A stretch of DNA of 64,000 bases from Malaya genurostris. Lineage: Eukaryota > Arthropoda > Insecta > Diptera > Culicidae. The stretch's first letter is position 1; each line of letters opens with the position of its first letter. The notes beneath the pieces are model-generated. The model did not search any database and had not been told where the DNA came from. It saw only the letters and a list, made by a program, of their open reading frames with translations. Where the stretch lies: positions 82,084,525-82,148,524 of the forward strand of contig NC_080571.1 in the NCBI RefSeq assembly GCF_030247185.1, written 5' to 3'. The position numbers and the translations under genes are program-made. This document shows positions 45,608 through 55,203 of this stretch, in pieces.

Positions 45608-48600
45608 TTAAATTGGAACTCCAATGGATTTAATGAAATGATAAAGAAGTTTCATGTATGGAAGGTCACGACAAGCAAGAATGTCGCGAACTGGGACATT
45701 GGATAGTCTACCTTGGGTACGCAAGGAATTTATTAGTTGAGATCTGACATCACGAAACTCCACGCATGTCCAAACAACATGGTCAATATCGCGGTAACCT
45801 TCGCCGCAAGCACAATGATTAGTCTCGGAAAGTCCAATTCGAAGGAGATGTGCATCTAACGTGTAGTGATTGGACATGAGTCTGGACATCACACGAATGA
45901 AATCTCTACTCACATCCAGTCCCCTGAACCATGCCTTTGTCGATATTTTAGGAATAATTGAGTGCATCCACCGACCCAGATCATCTTTATCCCAAGAAGC
46001 TTGCCAGCTGGCAAGTGTTCTTTGGCGAGACGCGCTATAGAATTCGTTGAAAGCAATCGGTCTCTCATAAATTTCACCCTCAATAGCACCACGTTTGGCT
46101 AAAATATCGGCTCTTTCATTGCCTGGAATGGAGCAATGAGCCGGAACCCAAACTATTGTGATTAGATAATTATTATTCAATATGTCGTTCAGACACTGTT
46201 TTATTTTACCCAAGAAAAACGGTTCATTTTTGCCAGCAGCGTTTGAGCGAATGGCTTCAATTGCACTCAGACTATCTGTGAAGAGGAAATAATGGTTTGG
46301 AGATAATGTGACGATTACATTCAAGCTATAATGAACTGCTGCTAACTCTGCTATATAAACAGATGCAGGTTCTTGAAGCTTGAATGAGGCCGAAACATTA
46401 TTGTTGAACATACCAAACCCTGTCGCTTCTTCCATTCGCGATCCGTCCGTGTAAAACATTTTCTCAGAGTTAATATGCCTGAACTTACTTGAAAATATTT
46501 TTGGGATTTCCATAGAGCGTAGGTGGTCCGGGATTCCACGCACTTCGCGCTGCATGGATGTGTCGAAAAATAAAGTTGAGTCAGGTACATTTAGGAGGCT
46601 GACACGGATAGGAATATATCTTGAAGGGTTGATTTCCTGTGACATATGGTTAAAATATACTGTCATGAATTTTGTTTGAGATCGAAGCTCGACTAGTCGT
46701 TCGAAATTATTAATTACCATGGGATTCAGCACATCACATCTTATTAGCAGGCGTGATGAAAGCTCCCAAAATCGATCTTTTAATGGAAGAACTCCCGCCA
46801 GAACTTCAAGACTCATTGTATGTGTCGAATGCATGCAGCCTAAAGCAATTCGCAAACAACGGTACTGAATTCGCTCAAGTTTGATAATATGAGAATTTGC
46901 AGCGGAACGAAAACAAACGCATCCATATTCCATCACTGAAAGTATCGTTGTCTGATACAATTTTATTAGATCTTGCGGATGAGCACCCCACCAAGACCCT
47001 GTTATTGTTCGAAGAAAATTTACTCTTTGTTGGCATTTCGTTATCAGATACCTAATGTGTCCTCCCCACGTGCATTTGGAATCAAACCACACCCCGAGGT
47101 ATTTGAAAGTCAAAACCTGTTCGATTATTCTTCCCATCATATGAAGCTGAAGTTGCGCGGGATCATGCTTTTTTGAAAAGACGACCAGCTCTGTTTTCTC
47201 CGCAGAGAATTCGATACCAAGATGAACAGCCCAAACGGACAATTTATCTAAGGTATCTTGCAATGGTTTTTGCAGATCAATAGCTTTGGATCCAGTAACT
47301 GAAACCACGCCATCATCTGCCAATTGTCTTAGTGTACATGGGGTTACTAGACAGCTGTCAATGTCATTCACGTAAAAATTATAGAGGAGCGGACTGAGGC
47401 ATGAGCCTTGCGGGAGACCCATGTAGCTAATTCTGATTGTTGCCAAATCGCCATGTGAAAAATGCATGCGTTTCTCTGACAAAAGGTTGTGCAAATAATT
47501 ATTTATAACCGCTGGGAGTCTATGTTGGTGGAGCTTGTCTGAAAGAACATCAATGGAAACTGAATCAAATGCTCCTTTAATGTCTAAAAATACAGATGCC
47601 ATTTGTTGCTTTTGAGCGAAGGCAATTTGGATGTCAGACGAAAGTAATGCAAGGCAATCATTCGTCCCTTTATTTCTACGGAAGCCAAACTGAGTATCTG
47701 ACAACAAACCGTTCGTCTCGACCCAAGTGTCGAGACGTCGTAGAATAATTTTTTCGAACAATTTTCTGATGCAGGACAACATCGCAATGGGTCTATATGA
47801 GTTGTGATTGGAAGCTGGTTTCCCCGGCTTTTGAATGGCGATAACTTTCACTTGTCTCCAGTCAGGTGGAACAATATTTTGCTCAAGAAACTTGTTGAAC
47901 AATTCCAACAAACGTCTTTTTGCGAGGTCGGGCAGATTCTTCACCAAGTTGAATTTAATTCTGTCCAATCCAGGAGCGTTATTGTTACAAGACATGAGTG
48001 CTATGGAAAATTCCATCATTGAAAAGGGGCTATCAATGGAATCATCATTTGAAGAAGACTCCCTAACAATGCTATGCGTAGGAACGGAATCTGGACAAAC
48101 TTTCCTCGCAAAATCAAATATCCATCGATTCGAGTACTCCTCACTCTCATTTCCTACGTTACGATTCCTCATTCGTCTGGCCGTATTCCAAAGAGTGCTC
48201 ATTGAGGTTTCTCTTGACAAACCTTCCACAAAATGTCTCCAATAGCTGCATTTCTTAACCCGAAGTATGTTCTTGTACTTGGTTTCTAAAACCAAGAATT
48301 TTTCAAAATTCTGAGGAGTTCCTCCTCCTCGTTTTAAAAACGTCTTGAAAGCATTTTGTTTCGCGTGTTTAGCATCTGAGCACTCTTTGTCCCACCAAGG
48401 ATTTGGAGGTCTTCTGTTAGACGATGGACCAAGAAATCGTTTGGTTTGGGCTTGTTCTGCGGCCTCCAGAATCGAACAAACGAGGAAGTCATATTCTTCA
48501 AGTGGGGGAAGCTCTTCCATTGAAGTTAAGACACTTGAAATATTACTTTGGTATTTAATCCAGTCAATATTTTTTGTCAAATCATATGGAATATTAACTG

Positions 48601-49300
48601 AATTAGCAATGCCTTTGTTACTGCTAATTGAGATGATGATTGGTAAATGATCGCTACCATGTAAATCAGGAAATACTTTCCAGGTGCAATCTAGTCGAAT
48701 TGAAGTCGAACAAAGAGATAAATCTAATGCACTTGGACGTGCAGGAGGTCTTGGGATCCGTGTCATGCTACCCATATTTAGTACCGTCATGCTAAAATTG
48801 TCGCAAATATTATATATTAGAGATGATCTGCTATCATTGTAAACGGAACCCCACATCATTCCGTGCGAATTGAAATCTCCTAAAATCAAACGTGGAGCAG
48901 GAAGGGCTTCGACAATTTCATTAAGCTGTCGTTGTCCAACTTGAGCTCTTGGAGGAATATATACTGAAGCAATGCAAATGTCCTTTCCTTTAATGTTTAT
49001 TTGACAAGCAACAACTTCTATACTAGAAGTCGAAGGAATGTTTAATCTATAAAAGGAATAACATTTCTTAATTCCTAAAAGCACTCCACCATACGGGGAG
49101 TCTCTGTCGAGACGTATAATGTTAAAGTCATTAAAATTTAAGGCTATGTTTGATGTAAGCCATGTTTCGCACAAAGCAAATACATCACATTTTTGACTAT
49201 GCAACAAAACTTTAAATGAATCAAGTTTTGGCATGATGCTTCGACAATTCCACTGCAGGACAGTGATTGAATCATTTGCGGCGGATGATAAATTATCCAT
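45608..49300 (-). CDS. I-type LINE ORF2: endonuclease, reverse transcriptase, RNase H
   Basis: ATG at 49300 (MDNLSSAANDSITVLQWNCR), 1230 residues, one open frame. An APE-type endonuclease fills the first roughly 225 residues (ITVLQWNCRSI; CETWL; ILGDFNSHGMMWG; HGSDHLPI). The RT spans about 440-750: IAIQKPGKPASNHNSYRPIA, DTQFGFRRNKGTND, VFLDIKGAFDSV, MGLPQGSCLSPLLYNF. The catalytic site reads QLADDGV, where Y/F-ADD is usual. RNase H is at about 965-1090: FYTDGSRME, VYIAELAAVHYSL, FTDSLSAIEAI, WVPAHCSIPGNERADILA. A C-terminal CACGEGYRDIDHVVWTC zinc-type motif follows. It would nick the target and copy the element RNA by target-primed reverse transcription. The ATG overlaps the ORF1 stop by 8 nt (ATGGATAA), suggesting coupled translation. 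Looks intact apart from LADD. Confidence 0.93.
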   Translation of the reverse strand: MDNLSSAANDSITVLQWNCRSIMPKLDSFKVLLHSQKCDVFALCETWLTSNIALNFNDFNIIRLDRDSPYGGVLLGIKKCYSFYRLNIPSTSSIEVVACQINIKGKDICIASVYIPPRAQVGQRQLNEIVEALPAPRLILGDFNSHGMMWGSVYNDSRSSLIYNICDNFSMTVLNMGSMTRIPRPPARPSALDLSLCSTSIRLDCTWKVFPDLHGSDHLPIIISISSNKGIANSVNIPYDLTKNIDWIKYQSNISSVLTSMEELPPLEEYDFLVCSILEAAEQAQTKRFLGPSSNRRPPNPWWDKECSDAKHAKQNAFKTFLKRGGGTPQNFEKFLVLETKYKNILRVKKCSYWRHFVEGLSRETSMSTLWNTARRMRNRNVGNESEEYSNRWIFDFARKVCPDSVPTHSIVRESSSNDDSIDSPFSMMEFSIALMSCNNNAPGLDRIKFNLVKNLPDLAKRRLLELFNKFLEQNIVPPDWRQVKVIAIQKPGKPASNHNSYRPIAMLSCIRKLFEKIILRRLDTWVETNGLLSDTQFGFRRNKGTNDCLALLSSDIQIAFAQKQQMASVFLDIKGAFDSVSIDVLSDKLHQHRLPAVINNYLHNLLSEKRMHFSHGDLATIRISYMGLPQGSCLSPLLYNFYVNDIDSCLVTPCTLRQLADDGVVSVTGSKAIDLQKPLQDTLDKLSVWAVHLGIEFSAEKTELVVFSKKHDPAQLQLHMMGRIIEQVLTFKYLGVWFDSKCTWGGHIRYLITKCQQRVNFLRTITGSWWGAHPQDLIKLYQTTILSVMEYGCVCFRSAANSHIIKLERIQYRCLRIALGCMHSTHTMSLEVLAGVLPLKDRFWELSSRLLIRCDVLNPMVINNFERLVELRSQTKFMTVYFNHMSQEINPSRYIPIRVSLLNVPDSTLFFDTSMQREVRGIPDHLRSMEIPKIFSSKFRHINSEKMFYTDGSRMEEATGFGMFNNNVSASFKLQEPASVYIAELAAVHYSLNVIVTLSPNHYFLFTDSLSAIEAIRSNAAGKNEPFFLGKIKQCLNDILNNNYLITIVWVPAHCSIPGNERADILAKRGAIEGEIYERPIAFNEFYSASRQRTLASWQASWDKDDLGRWMHSIIPKISTKAWFRGLDVSRDFIRVMSRLMSNHYTLDAHLLRIGLSETNHCACGEGYRDIDHVVWTCVEFRDVRSQLINSLRTQGRLSNVPVRDILACRDLPYMKLLYHFIKSIGVPI

Positions 49301-50606
49301 CAAATGATACAAAACCTGAAAGAGCTGGCCATTGAGCTGATAACTGTTTCAAAAAAGTTCTAGCTATTGGAAGGAATGCTGTTATGATGGTCTTTAGAGG
49401 TTCAGAAATATTGAATGCAGCGAAAATCCATTCTACAATTTCCGAAAATTTCAGTAATCCTGTTGGTGAATGTGAAATGGAGCCCATTGGATTATTGTCT
49501 TTTCTTGAGCTAGTTCCTGGATTGGTTTGTGAATTTGACAAACCAGGAGGCACAGTTTTTGGTTTTAAATTTGGCTTTTTAGCTTTAACACGGGGATCTT
49601 TTTTTGAAGGTATAATTTTAGGTGTCTTTTTTGGTATTTTGTGGTTTGTTAATCTCCTCTTAACAGACCCTTGAGGAGTGACAAACGAGGTATCTTCACT
49701 ATTTCCGTCAGAGTCAGATTCCTCTGGCTCCGCAAGATTTGAAAAACCGTTTTCGGTTTCCAAAGGGGAGACATGTATGACCGTTTTGAGCATTTCTGCA
49801 TATGTGCGCTTAGACCGTGCTTTTAAAGAAAGCTTCATTTTGTCTTTACGCAGCTTAAATGCAGCGCACACTGAAAGATCATCATGAGGGCTTTCCCCAC
49901 AATAAACACATTTTTCAACATCTTTATCGCAAAGATTATCCTTATGAGGCCCTTGACATTTGATACATTTGGACTTATTACTACAGTAAGTAGCTGTATG
50001 TCCGAATTTTTTACAGTTCGTGCAATTCATAACATGCGGTACGAAAAGCCGAACAGGAAGACGAATTTTATCGATATAGACATGGCTAGGCAATGCAGAT
50101 CCGGCAAATGTTACGCGAAACGAATCTGAGGGACGATAAGACTTTTTTCCATCGACAATAGATGCTGAGTACAATTGTTTGCACTCGAGTATCTTAACTC
50201 CCTCAAGCATGGAGTTTTTAAAACGGCCAACTCCATTTTTAAGTAAATCATCTGCTGTCAGACTTGCTTCAGTCACAACACCGTCAATTTCTACCTCCTT
50301 CGATGGAATGTAAACTCGATATTCAATAGCAAATAATTTACAGGTTACAATATCGTTTGCCTGTTTCAAGTCGTTAACTACAACTCGAATTTTATCTCTA
50401 TTAACCTTACAGATTTCTTTAACTTCAGAGAAATGTGATGTCAAATCCTTTGTAATTTGCATCAAGTTTAAAATCTTTTCTTTTTTTCGAAGATAGACTA
50501 TCCATGGCCCAGTGGTACCCTGTGGATAATGTTTAGCCCTCGGAGTATTTAAACTTTTACTAGTATCCGGAATCGGATTCGGATGATCTTCCATGAGATC
50601 ATCCAT
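49293..50606 (-). CDS. I-type LINE ORF1: CCHC zinc-knuckle RNA-binding protein
   Basis: ATG at 50606 (MDDLMEDHPNPIPDTSKSLN), 437 residues. The frame is open further upstream, but that part is low-complexity and lacks a sensible ATG, so the internal start is preferred. Near the start is GPWIVYLRKK followed by a fold with DKIRVVVNDLKQANDIV, typical of mosquito I-type ORF1 (RRM-like region, by resemblance). Three CCHC-type knuckles follow at about residues 215-275: CTNCKKFGHTATYC, CIKCQGPHKDNLC, CVYCGESPHDDLSVC. Then come a basic stretch (KLSLKARSKRTYAEML) and a Lys/Pro-rich tail. It would coat element RNA and act as a nucleic-acid chaperone. Ends at TAA 49293-49295, overlapping the ORF2 start. 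Confidence 0.88.
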   Translation of the reverse strand: MDDLMEDHPNPIPDTSKSLNTPRAKHYPQGTTGPWIVYLRKKEKILNLMQITKDLTSHFSEVKEICKVNRDKIRVVVNDLKQANDIVTCKLFAIEYRVYIPSKEVEIDGVVTEASLTADDLLKNGVGRFKNSMLEGVKILECKQLYSASIVDGKKSYRPSDSFRVTFAGSALPSHVYIDKIRLPVRLFVPHVMNCTNCKKFGHTATYCSNKSKCIKCQGPHKDNLCDKDVEKCVYCGESPHDDLSVCAAFKLRKDKMKLSLKARSKRTYAEMLKTVIHVSPLETENGFSNLAEPEESDSDGNSEDTSFVTPQGSVKRRLTNHKIPKKTPKIIPSKKDPRVKAKKPNLKPKTVPPGLSNSQTNPGTSSRKDNNPMGSISHSPTGLLKFSEIVEWIFAAFNISEPLKTIITAFLPIARTFLKQLSAQWPALSGFVSFDG

Positions 50607-51302
50607 TACATTAAATTTTTTTTGTAAATTAATAATACCAAAATAAAAACTTATGTTTAGTAAAATTTCAGATATAAGAAATAAAAAATAAATTAAATTA
50701 AATCTACCTTGTAGCTGATGTCTCTGTTCCTTTATCGTGAAGAACGACGTGAAGCTCTTCCAACGATTTCCAATTGGCAGTCTTTTGCTGTTTCCAATTG
50801 GCAGTCTTCTGTCGTTTACTGCTATCTCAGTTGCTCTGCCGTCGTTGTGAACACCACTGCACTTGCTGTACCTGACCCCAGGTACAGTGCTTTTGCTCTT
50901 GGTGGCGATCAAATGCGATGCTTGCAGTGTAGCACCTCGCGATATATGCCGTCTCTTTTGATCCTACGCAGCGTACAAATTCTGGTACCTGGTAGATCAG
51001 CACTGGGTTGCTTTAGCACCTCTGTGCCTTTGCACCCCTTCGTCTTCGCACCTTTATGCGATGGCACCTCTGTGACTCGTCACTTCTATGCTCTCGCACC
51101 TCTGTGTCTCTACACCTCTGTGCGTATGAACGGGATGGCCTTCGTTGCTAGCTTTCCAGTCGGGAAACGCCCCGAATATTGCGTTTGCTATGGGCAGTTT
51201 AACTACCTGAAGCTTAGAATTGTCTCGGTAGCAGCCGTTAACTCACGAGCCAGTACAATCGAAACACAACCTCTTCGCTTGAATGGTTTTTACTGAATGA
51301 TG
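50607..51302 (-). promoter_or_regulatory. 5' UTR and likely internal promoter of the I-type LINE
   Basis: About 700 bp between the right target duplication and ORF1. I-type LINEs are known to carry internal Pol II promoters at the 5' end; activity here is inferred. It contains a duplicated ccaattggcagtctt block (50762-50812) and a run of short repeats of the type gcacctctgtg(c/t) (about 50995-51125). Confidence 0.55.
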
Positions 51303-51315
51303 AGTGTTTGGAGCT
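51303..51315 (+). repeat. Target-site duplication of the I-type LINE, right copy
   Basis: AGTGTTTGGAGCT, identical to 45268-45280. Confidence 0.95.
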
Positions 51316-51940
51316 GTTGTATCGAAATAAAACCGATTTTTTTTCGTCGATATATAACAATGGACGAAACATGGCTCCATCACTTCTTTCCGGAGTCCAA
51401 TCGACAGTCATCTGAGTGAACTGCACGCGATGAACCGAACCCAAAGCGTGGAAAGACTCCACAATCGGCCGGTAAGGTTATGGCGTCTGTATTTTGGGAT
51501 TCGCAAGGCATAATTTTCATCGACTACCTTAAAAAGAGGAAAATCATCAACAGTGACTATTTTACATAGCGTTATTAGAGCGTTTGAAGGACGAAATTTC
51601 AAAAAAACGGCCTCATTTGAAGAAGAAAAAAGTTTTGTTTCATCAAGACAATGCACCGTGTCACAAGTCGATGAAAACCATGCTGAAATTGAACGAATTG
51701 GGCTTCGAATTGCTCCCTCATCCACCGTATTCTCCAGATTTGGCCCACAGTGACTTTTTCCTGTTCTCAGACCTCAAGAGAATGCTCGCTGGTAAAAAAT
51801 TTAGAAGCAATGAAGAGGTAATCGCTGAAACTGAGGCCTATTTTGAGGCAAAGGACAAATCGTAGTACAAAAATGGTATCGAAAAGTTGGAAGATCGCTA
51901 TAATCGCTGTATCGCCTTTGATGGCAATTATGTTGAATAA
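51316..51940 (+). pseudogene. mariner transposase, right (catalytic) half
   Basis: Continues the frame broken at 45280. First Asp block ITMDETWLHHFFPESNRQSS, then TGA in place of a Trp codon; GKVMASVFWDSQGIIFIDYL. A one-base shift at about 51563 precedes DEISKKRPHLKKKKVLFHQD and NAPCHKSMKTML (second Asp), then LLPHPPYSPDLAHSDFFLFS (third Asp, with His where Pro is usual), EEVIAETEAYFEAKDKS, a stop, and NGIEKLEDRYNRCIAFDGNY to 51937. All three catalytic Asp are still present, but stops and a frameshift inactivate it. Confidence 0.88.
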
Positions 51941-52008
51941 TAAAAACGAATTTTGGCCAAAAAATGTGTGTTTCTATTAGACGATACGAACTTTTCAGCC
52001 GAACTGTT

Positions 52009-52104
52009 ATGTTGGAGAGAGTGTCTCAAAATTGGACCTTGCACATGGGCCATCTAAAGCGGGGCCGCGGCCAACATTTGCATGAAATCATTTTCAAACA
52101 TTAA
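52009..52104 (+). pseudogene. Outer element transposase, C-terminal fragment
   Basis: Frame MLERVSQNWTLHMGHLKRGR then GQHLHEIIFKH and TAA at 52102. This is the characteristic C-terminus of the same insect Tc1/mariner-type transposase whose central part is at 44460-44674. The catalytic second and third residues, which should lie between, are absent. Confidence 0.8.
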
Positions 52105-52213
52105 ATTATTTTGATCGTTCTATCGATTACAATAAATATTTTATCAATTTGCTCAATTTTTTTGTGTTGATTTTGAATATCAAATTCTATACCTTTTAAA
52201 AAATCACCCTTTA

Positions 52214-52739
52214 TTTATGACATTATAAGTAGTATTAGAAAGGCACCATCACCCCACTAGGTAGATTAAAACAGGTTTTTTGTAAATGTTTAGTAAGTTT
52301 TTTTGTGTTCGGTTTCTACTTATATATATTTATGTGAAATATACTTTTGAAAAAATAAATCATCAAGAATTTTGGATGTGCTGATCAGGACCAGTTCAGT
52401 AAAACTTCATTCAATTAAATTAAAAACCGAATGTGAAAAATACACTGACAATCTCTCTACTGCAGTAAACTTCACACTCTGACACACACAACGTTTGCTG
52501 ACGTACCGAACCGGAAGCATTCAATTAATCGATTCTCTTCAAATCAAAGCACAGTTTAACCACCGTCAGTTGATCTCTTGAAGTAACAAAATATCTCTTT
52601 CAATAGTGTGATATTACAGGTAGCTGTAATATCAGTTACAGAATATACATAAATTAATAGTTTCTTCCTTCAGTTTTCATTTTTAATACTTTACTCCATT
52701 TATAATTCTATTCTTTCGAACTTGCTCACTACCAAGAGC
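52214..52739. other. No gene; ITm-type end motif
   Basis: 52239-52280 (gaaaggcaccatcaccccactaggtagattaaaacagg) is the inverted counterpart of the motif after the ITm relics (35268, 59499) and resembles 36208. It probably marks an old element end. The remainder is AT-rich. Confidence 0.4.
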
Positions 52740-53094
52740 GAAGACAATGAAGGAGCTAGACTACTTGGCATTTGAAACTGAGCAAGCAAAACTTCAAATG
52801 ACTAGGTACGATTATTCAACTGACGATGAATTCTGGGAGCTTCACTTGAAAATGGCAGCAAAAGTGAAATGAATTTGTATCGATATGCTGATGATTCGAT
52901 CGAAAATGAAATTTTACCGCACTAATCAACACCATCCAGCACTCGATGACCAAGGTCATCCAGCAGTTTCCTCGAAAGCAACTAAATTAGCTGATGAAAT
53001 TAATAATGTGATAAAAATGATTGCCGCTCGTGTGATGAAAAACTCCGAAATGCGTCCCTCGTGTATAGGTATGAGATTGTTCGTTGTTGTTTGA
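52740..53094 (+). pseudogene. Unidentified protein-like relic
   Basis: + strand reading from 52746: KTMKELDYLAFETEQAKLQM then TRYDYSTDDEFWELHLKMAA, a frame change to SEMNLYRYADDSIENEILPH, then a change to HPALDDQGHPAVSSKATKLA and DEINNVIKMIAARVMKNSEM RPS. The composition is protein-like (mixed charged/aliphatic, helical). Frame breaks fit a decayed copy or separate exons. I do not recognise the family. It could be a retroposed host-gene fragment. Confidence 0.35.
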
Positions 53095-53767
53095 AGTTTA
53101 GACGACTAATCATCTAATAATATTTTTGTTTAATGCTTCTTGAGCTGTCGGTATTCCAAAGCTGACCATTGTTTGGACGGTCTTATTTTTTTTCTGTTTA
53201 GCTCCTTTTAAGAAAATAAATGCGTAGTTTTCCTGTTTCGGAAACTTCGGAAATGACGATTTAAGAGAAAGGTTACAGAAAGGATTTCTACAGAATTATA
53301 TAAAAAGGTACGAAAAATCGATCTGAAAAGTGGAAAACAAGAAATAAAACGAAAACATACACATAAATTTTGAAATACTAAAATCTTGAAACCTGTAAAA
53401 AAAAAGTCCTGATAAGGTGTCCTCTCTTAGTAATTCAATCATGAACTTTGATTCGTAAACTCAAATATTGATGGCGCTGATAACAATGAGAGCTTTTTTG
53501 ATCAGAAGTCCATTAAACACAATTTATTGACAATATCTGAACTCGCAAAAAATATTTAAGAACTTTTAAAAACCCGTGCATACTACATTCTCAATTCCTT
53601 ACTACATATGGTCGGGTAAACCTTCTCGGTCAATCTGATACAGCCTGTGATTCCAAAAAACATCAGGAAATAACATCCATCATTACAAAGAACACCAAAT
53701 TTATGATGAAACATGACATTATCTAATACCACTTGACTGAACTTGATTCCAGCACACACACACTCAC
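53095..53767. other. No gene recognised
   Basis: AT-rich, no repeats or domains noticed. Confidence 0.4.
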
Positions 53768-53977
53768 TCATAGAACCCAGATGGGGTCAACCACCGAAGG
53801 GTAGAGTCGCATACTTTCGCTTTCTCCATCGAGGTTTGCTCTGCACTCCACAGTTCCAGGAAGCCCCCTCAAGACAACACCAAGACGGTTAGGCAATCGA
53901 GCGTAATGGGTGATATCGATTACATCTACTAGGCAACCGTTACAAGTGTCACGTGGTGAAGAACCAATTGACGGCAA
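53768..53977 (-). other. Unassigned open segment, possible exon
   Basis: Minus-strand open stretch without an ATG, containing SPRDTCNGCLVDVIDITHYA and LPGTVECRANLDGESESMRL. It lies in a GC-richer, low-repeat block. The VECRA context is faintly Ig-like, but that is weak. A plus-strand frame at 54001-54411 adjoins it. No splice sites were confirmed. Confidence 0.2.
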
Positions 53978-54000
53978 GAGTGACAGAGTAGAGGTTTCAG

Positions 54001-54960
54001 GTGATTGAGTTCAGCTCGCCACCACCAGCGCCACATCAAAACCAGGCTTTTGTGGTTTGGTTGGGATTACTAACCGGTATAGGTTTTACTGATTGTTTGA
54101 TTGGGCTTGGGCCCTTTGCGAAGCCGAAGGGAGAACCGAATACGTCAGAAGCTAATGAAGAAAGCAGAACAAGTGGTAGAAAGTGTCACCCAATAACAAT
54201 GTTAATCAATCAAATTAACACCGGCAATGACCAGAAGCGATTGAAAGCGAAGAGTGAATACCGCAGGTTCGGCCGGCCGCCACGAAGAGGGATTAGTTTG
54301 ACAGATAGGCTTTTGTGGCTTGGCTACTTTGGATTACGTCTGTCCACGTACCGTTACGGAGAAGGGAAAAATCATTCCGTGGCAGAAGATTCCGTCAATC
54401 GAGAGAGGTGACACGTTCGGCGAGCATGAAATAGATAGATTTGTTGCGAGGGGAGGTTTACCAATTTGACTTTTGGTGCAAACGCAGATTGATAAACGCC
54501 ATTTTAGATGCCTTTATTATCTTATAAAGATTTGAACTAGTCAAATCGACTGCTTGCAATTTCTGATGTTGTCCCCCGGATCATGGTTCAATGGTTCGAG
54601 TAATATATCCAAACATTGCACCAACAGTCCATTTCGAACAACAAAACATCCATTCCTAATAGTATCGCCTGCCTTAAAACACTTACGATCAATGCGTTGT
54701 ATATGCAGTAAAATTGAATATGTAAACAAAACAAATTCTTTTCTCGTTTCTCCATTCTGAAGGCAATGTGTATAGTCAGAGAAAATTAAGTTGAAATTAT
54801 TGGTAAAACTATTCGATTTCCGTACATTATTGATGTTTATGAGAGGAGATGGGCGCTAGTAAAACAGGTGTAAGCTTACAATACTAGAACTGCGTAAGAA
54901 CAAGAAATTCTTTCACCTTTTTTCGATATATATTTCACACAGCCATCTGACATCGGTATG
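54001..54960. other. GC-richer block, no gene assigned
   Basis: A 136-codon plus frame (54001-54411) without recognised domain. It contains agtgaataccgcaggttcgg and two gct/ttttgtggtttggttgg(g)-like echoes (54047 and 54311), hinting at internal duplication. 54420-54960 is AT-rich and featureless. Confidence 0.25.
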
Positions 54961-54989
54961 TTAGCATCAGCCATTTGAAAGTGCACCAA

Positions 54990-55130
54990 TCACGTTGCGC
55001 CCCTCGCGTTTCGAGCCCCGAATACTTTGGAAATCCGCGTAAAAAAACCGCGTAACTTGGGGAATCCGTGTAACTTTGGAAATCCGCTTAGAAAGAAACC
55101 ACATTAAAAAAACCGCTTAAAAAAGTGTAT
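54990..55130. repeat. Short direct repeats (tttggaaatccgcgtaa)
   Basis: Four to five variants of (tttgg)aaatccgcgtaa / aaaaccgcgtaa / gaatccgtgtaac / aaatccgcttag / aaaccgcttaaa between 55025 and 55125. Probably subterminal repeats of a MITE. Confidence 0.6.
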
Positions 55131-55203
55131 TTCAATATTTGACTGAAGGCTCTTCTGGAAATCCAAATATATGTTGGTTGCCTCAGACTACACACCATAT
55201 CCA

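Larger units (their letters stand above)
45281..51302 (-). mobile_element. Full-length I-type LINE (non-LTR retrotransposon), about 6.0 kb
   Basis: Minus-strand element bounded by a 13-bp exact target duplication. It runs from a 5' UTR (about 51302-50607) through ORF1 (50606-49293) and ORF2 (49300-45608) to a 3' UTR and a T15 run (45281-45295, the poly(A) tail). Both ORFs are open. ORF2 has endonuclease, RT and RNase H, the I-group order. Copies A (16990) and B (38764) are truncated relatives, so the family has been active repeatedly. Confidence 0.95.
44677..52007 (+). mobile_element. mariner (DD34D) element split by a LINE
   Basis: TIRs acagatcggctgaaaagttc...gtatcgt (44677-44703) and its inverse ending ...gccgaactgt at 52007, one mismatch over 27 bp. 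TA duplications at 44675-44676 and 52008-52009. The left 0.6 kb and right 0.7 kb sum to a normal 1.3 kb mariner once the LINE is excluded. Confidence 0.9.
44336..52211 (+). mobile_element. Outer Tc1/mariner-type element, split by nested insertions
   Basis: Inverted ends aagggtgatttttt (44336-44349) and aaaaaatcaccctt (52198-52211), with TA at 44334-44335 and 52212-52213. Coding remains lie just inside both ends in the same orientation. The region between is occupied by a mariner (44677-52007). The element's own sequence is only about 0.55 kb, so it was internally deleted before or during the mariner insertion. Confidence 0.85.

Noticed and set aside
49293..50912. Longer ORF1 start upstream of 50606
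   Set aside because: The upstream part has no ATG at the frame start and is low-complexity 5' UTR (FNLIYFLFLI...). The ATG at 50606 gives a sensible N-terminus.
44336..52211. One composite transposon of 7.9 kb carrying RT genes
   Set aside because: Separate TIRs, TA pairs and the 13-bp LINE duplication show independent nested insertions.
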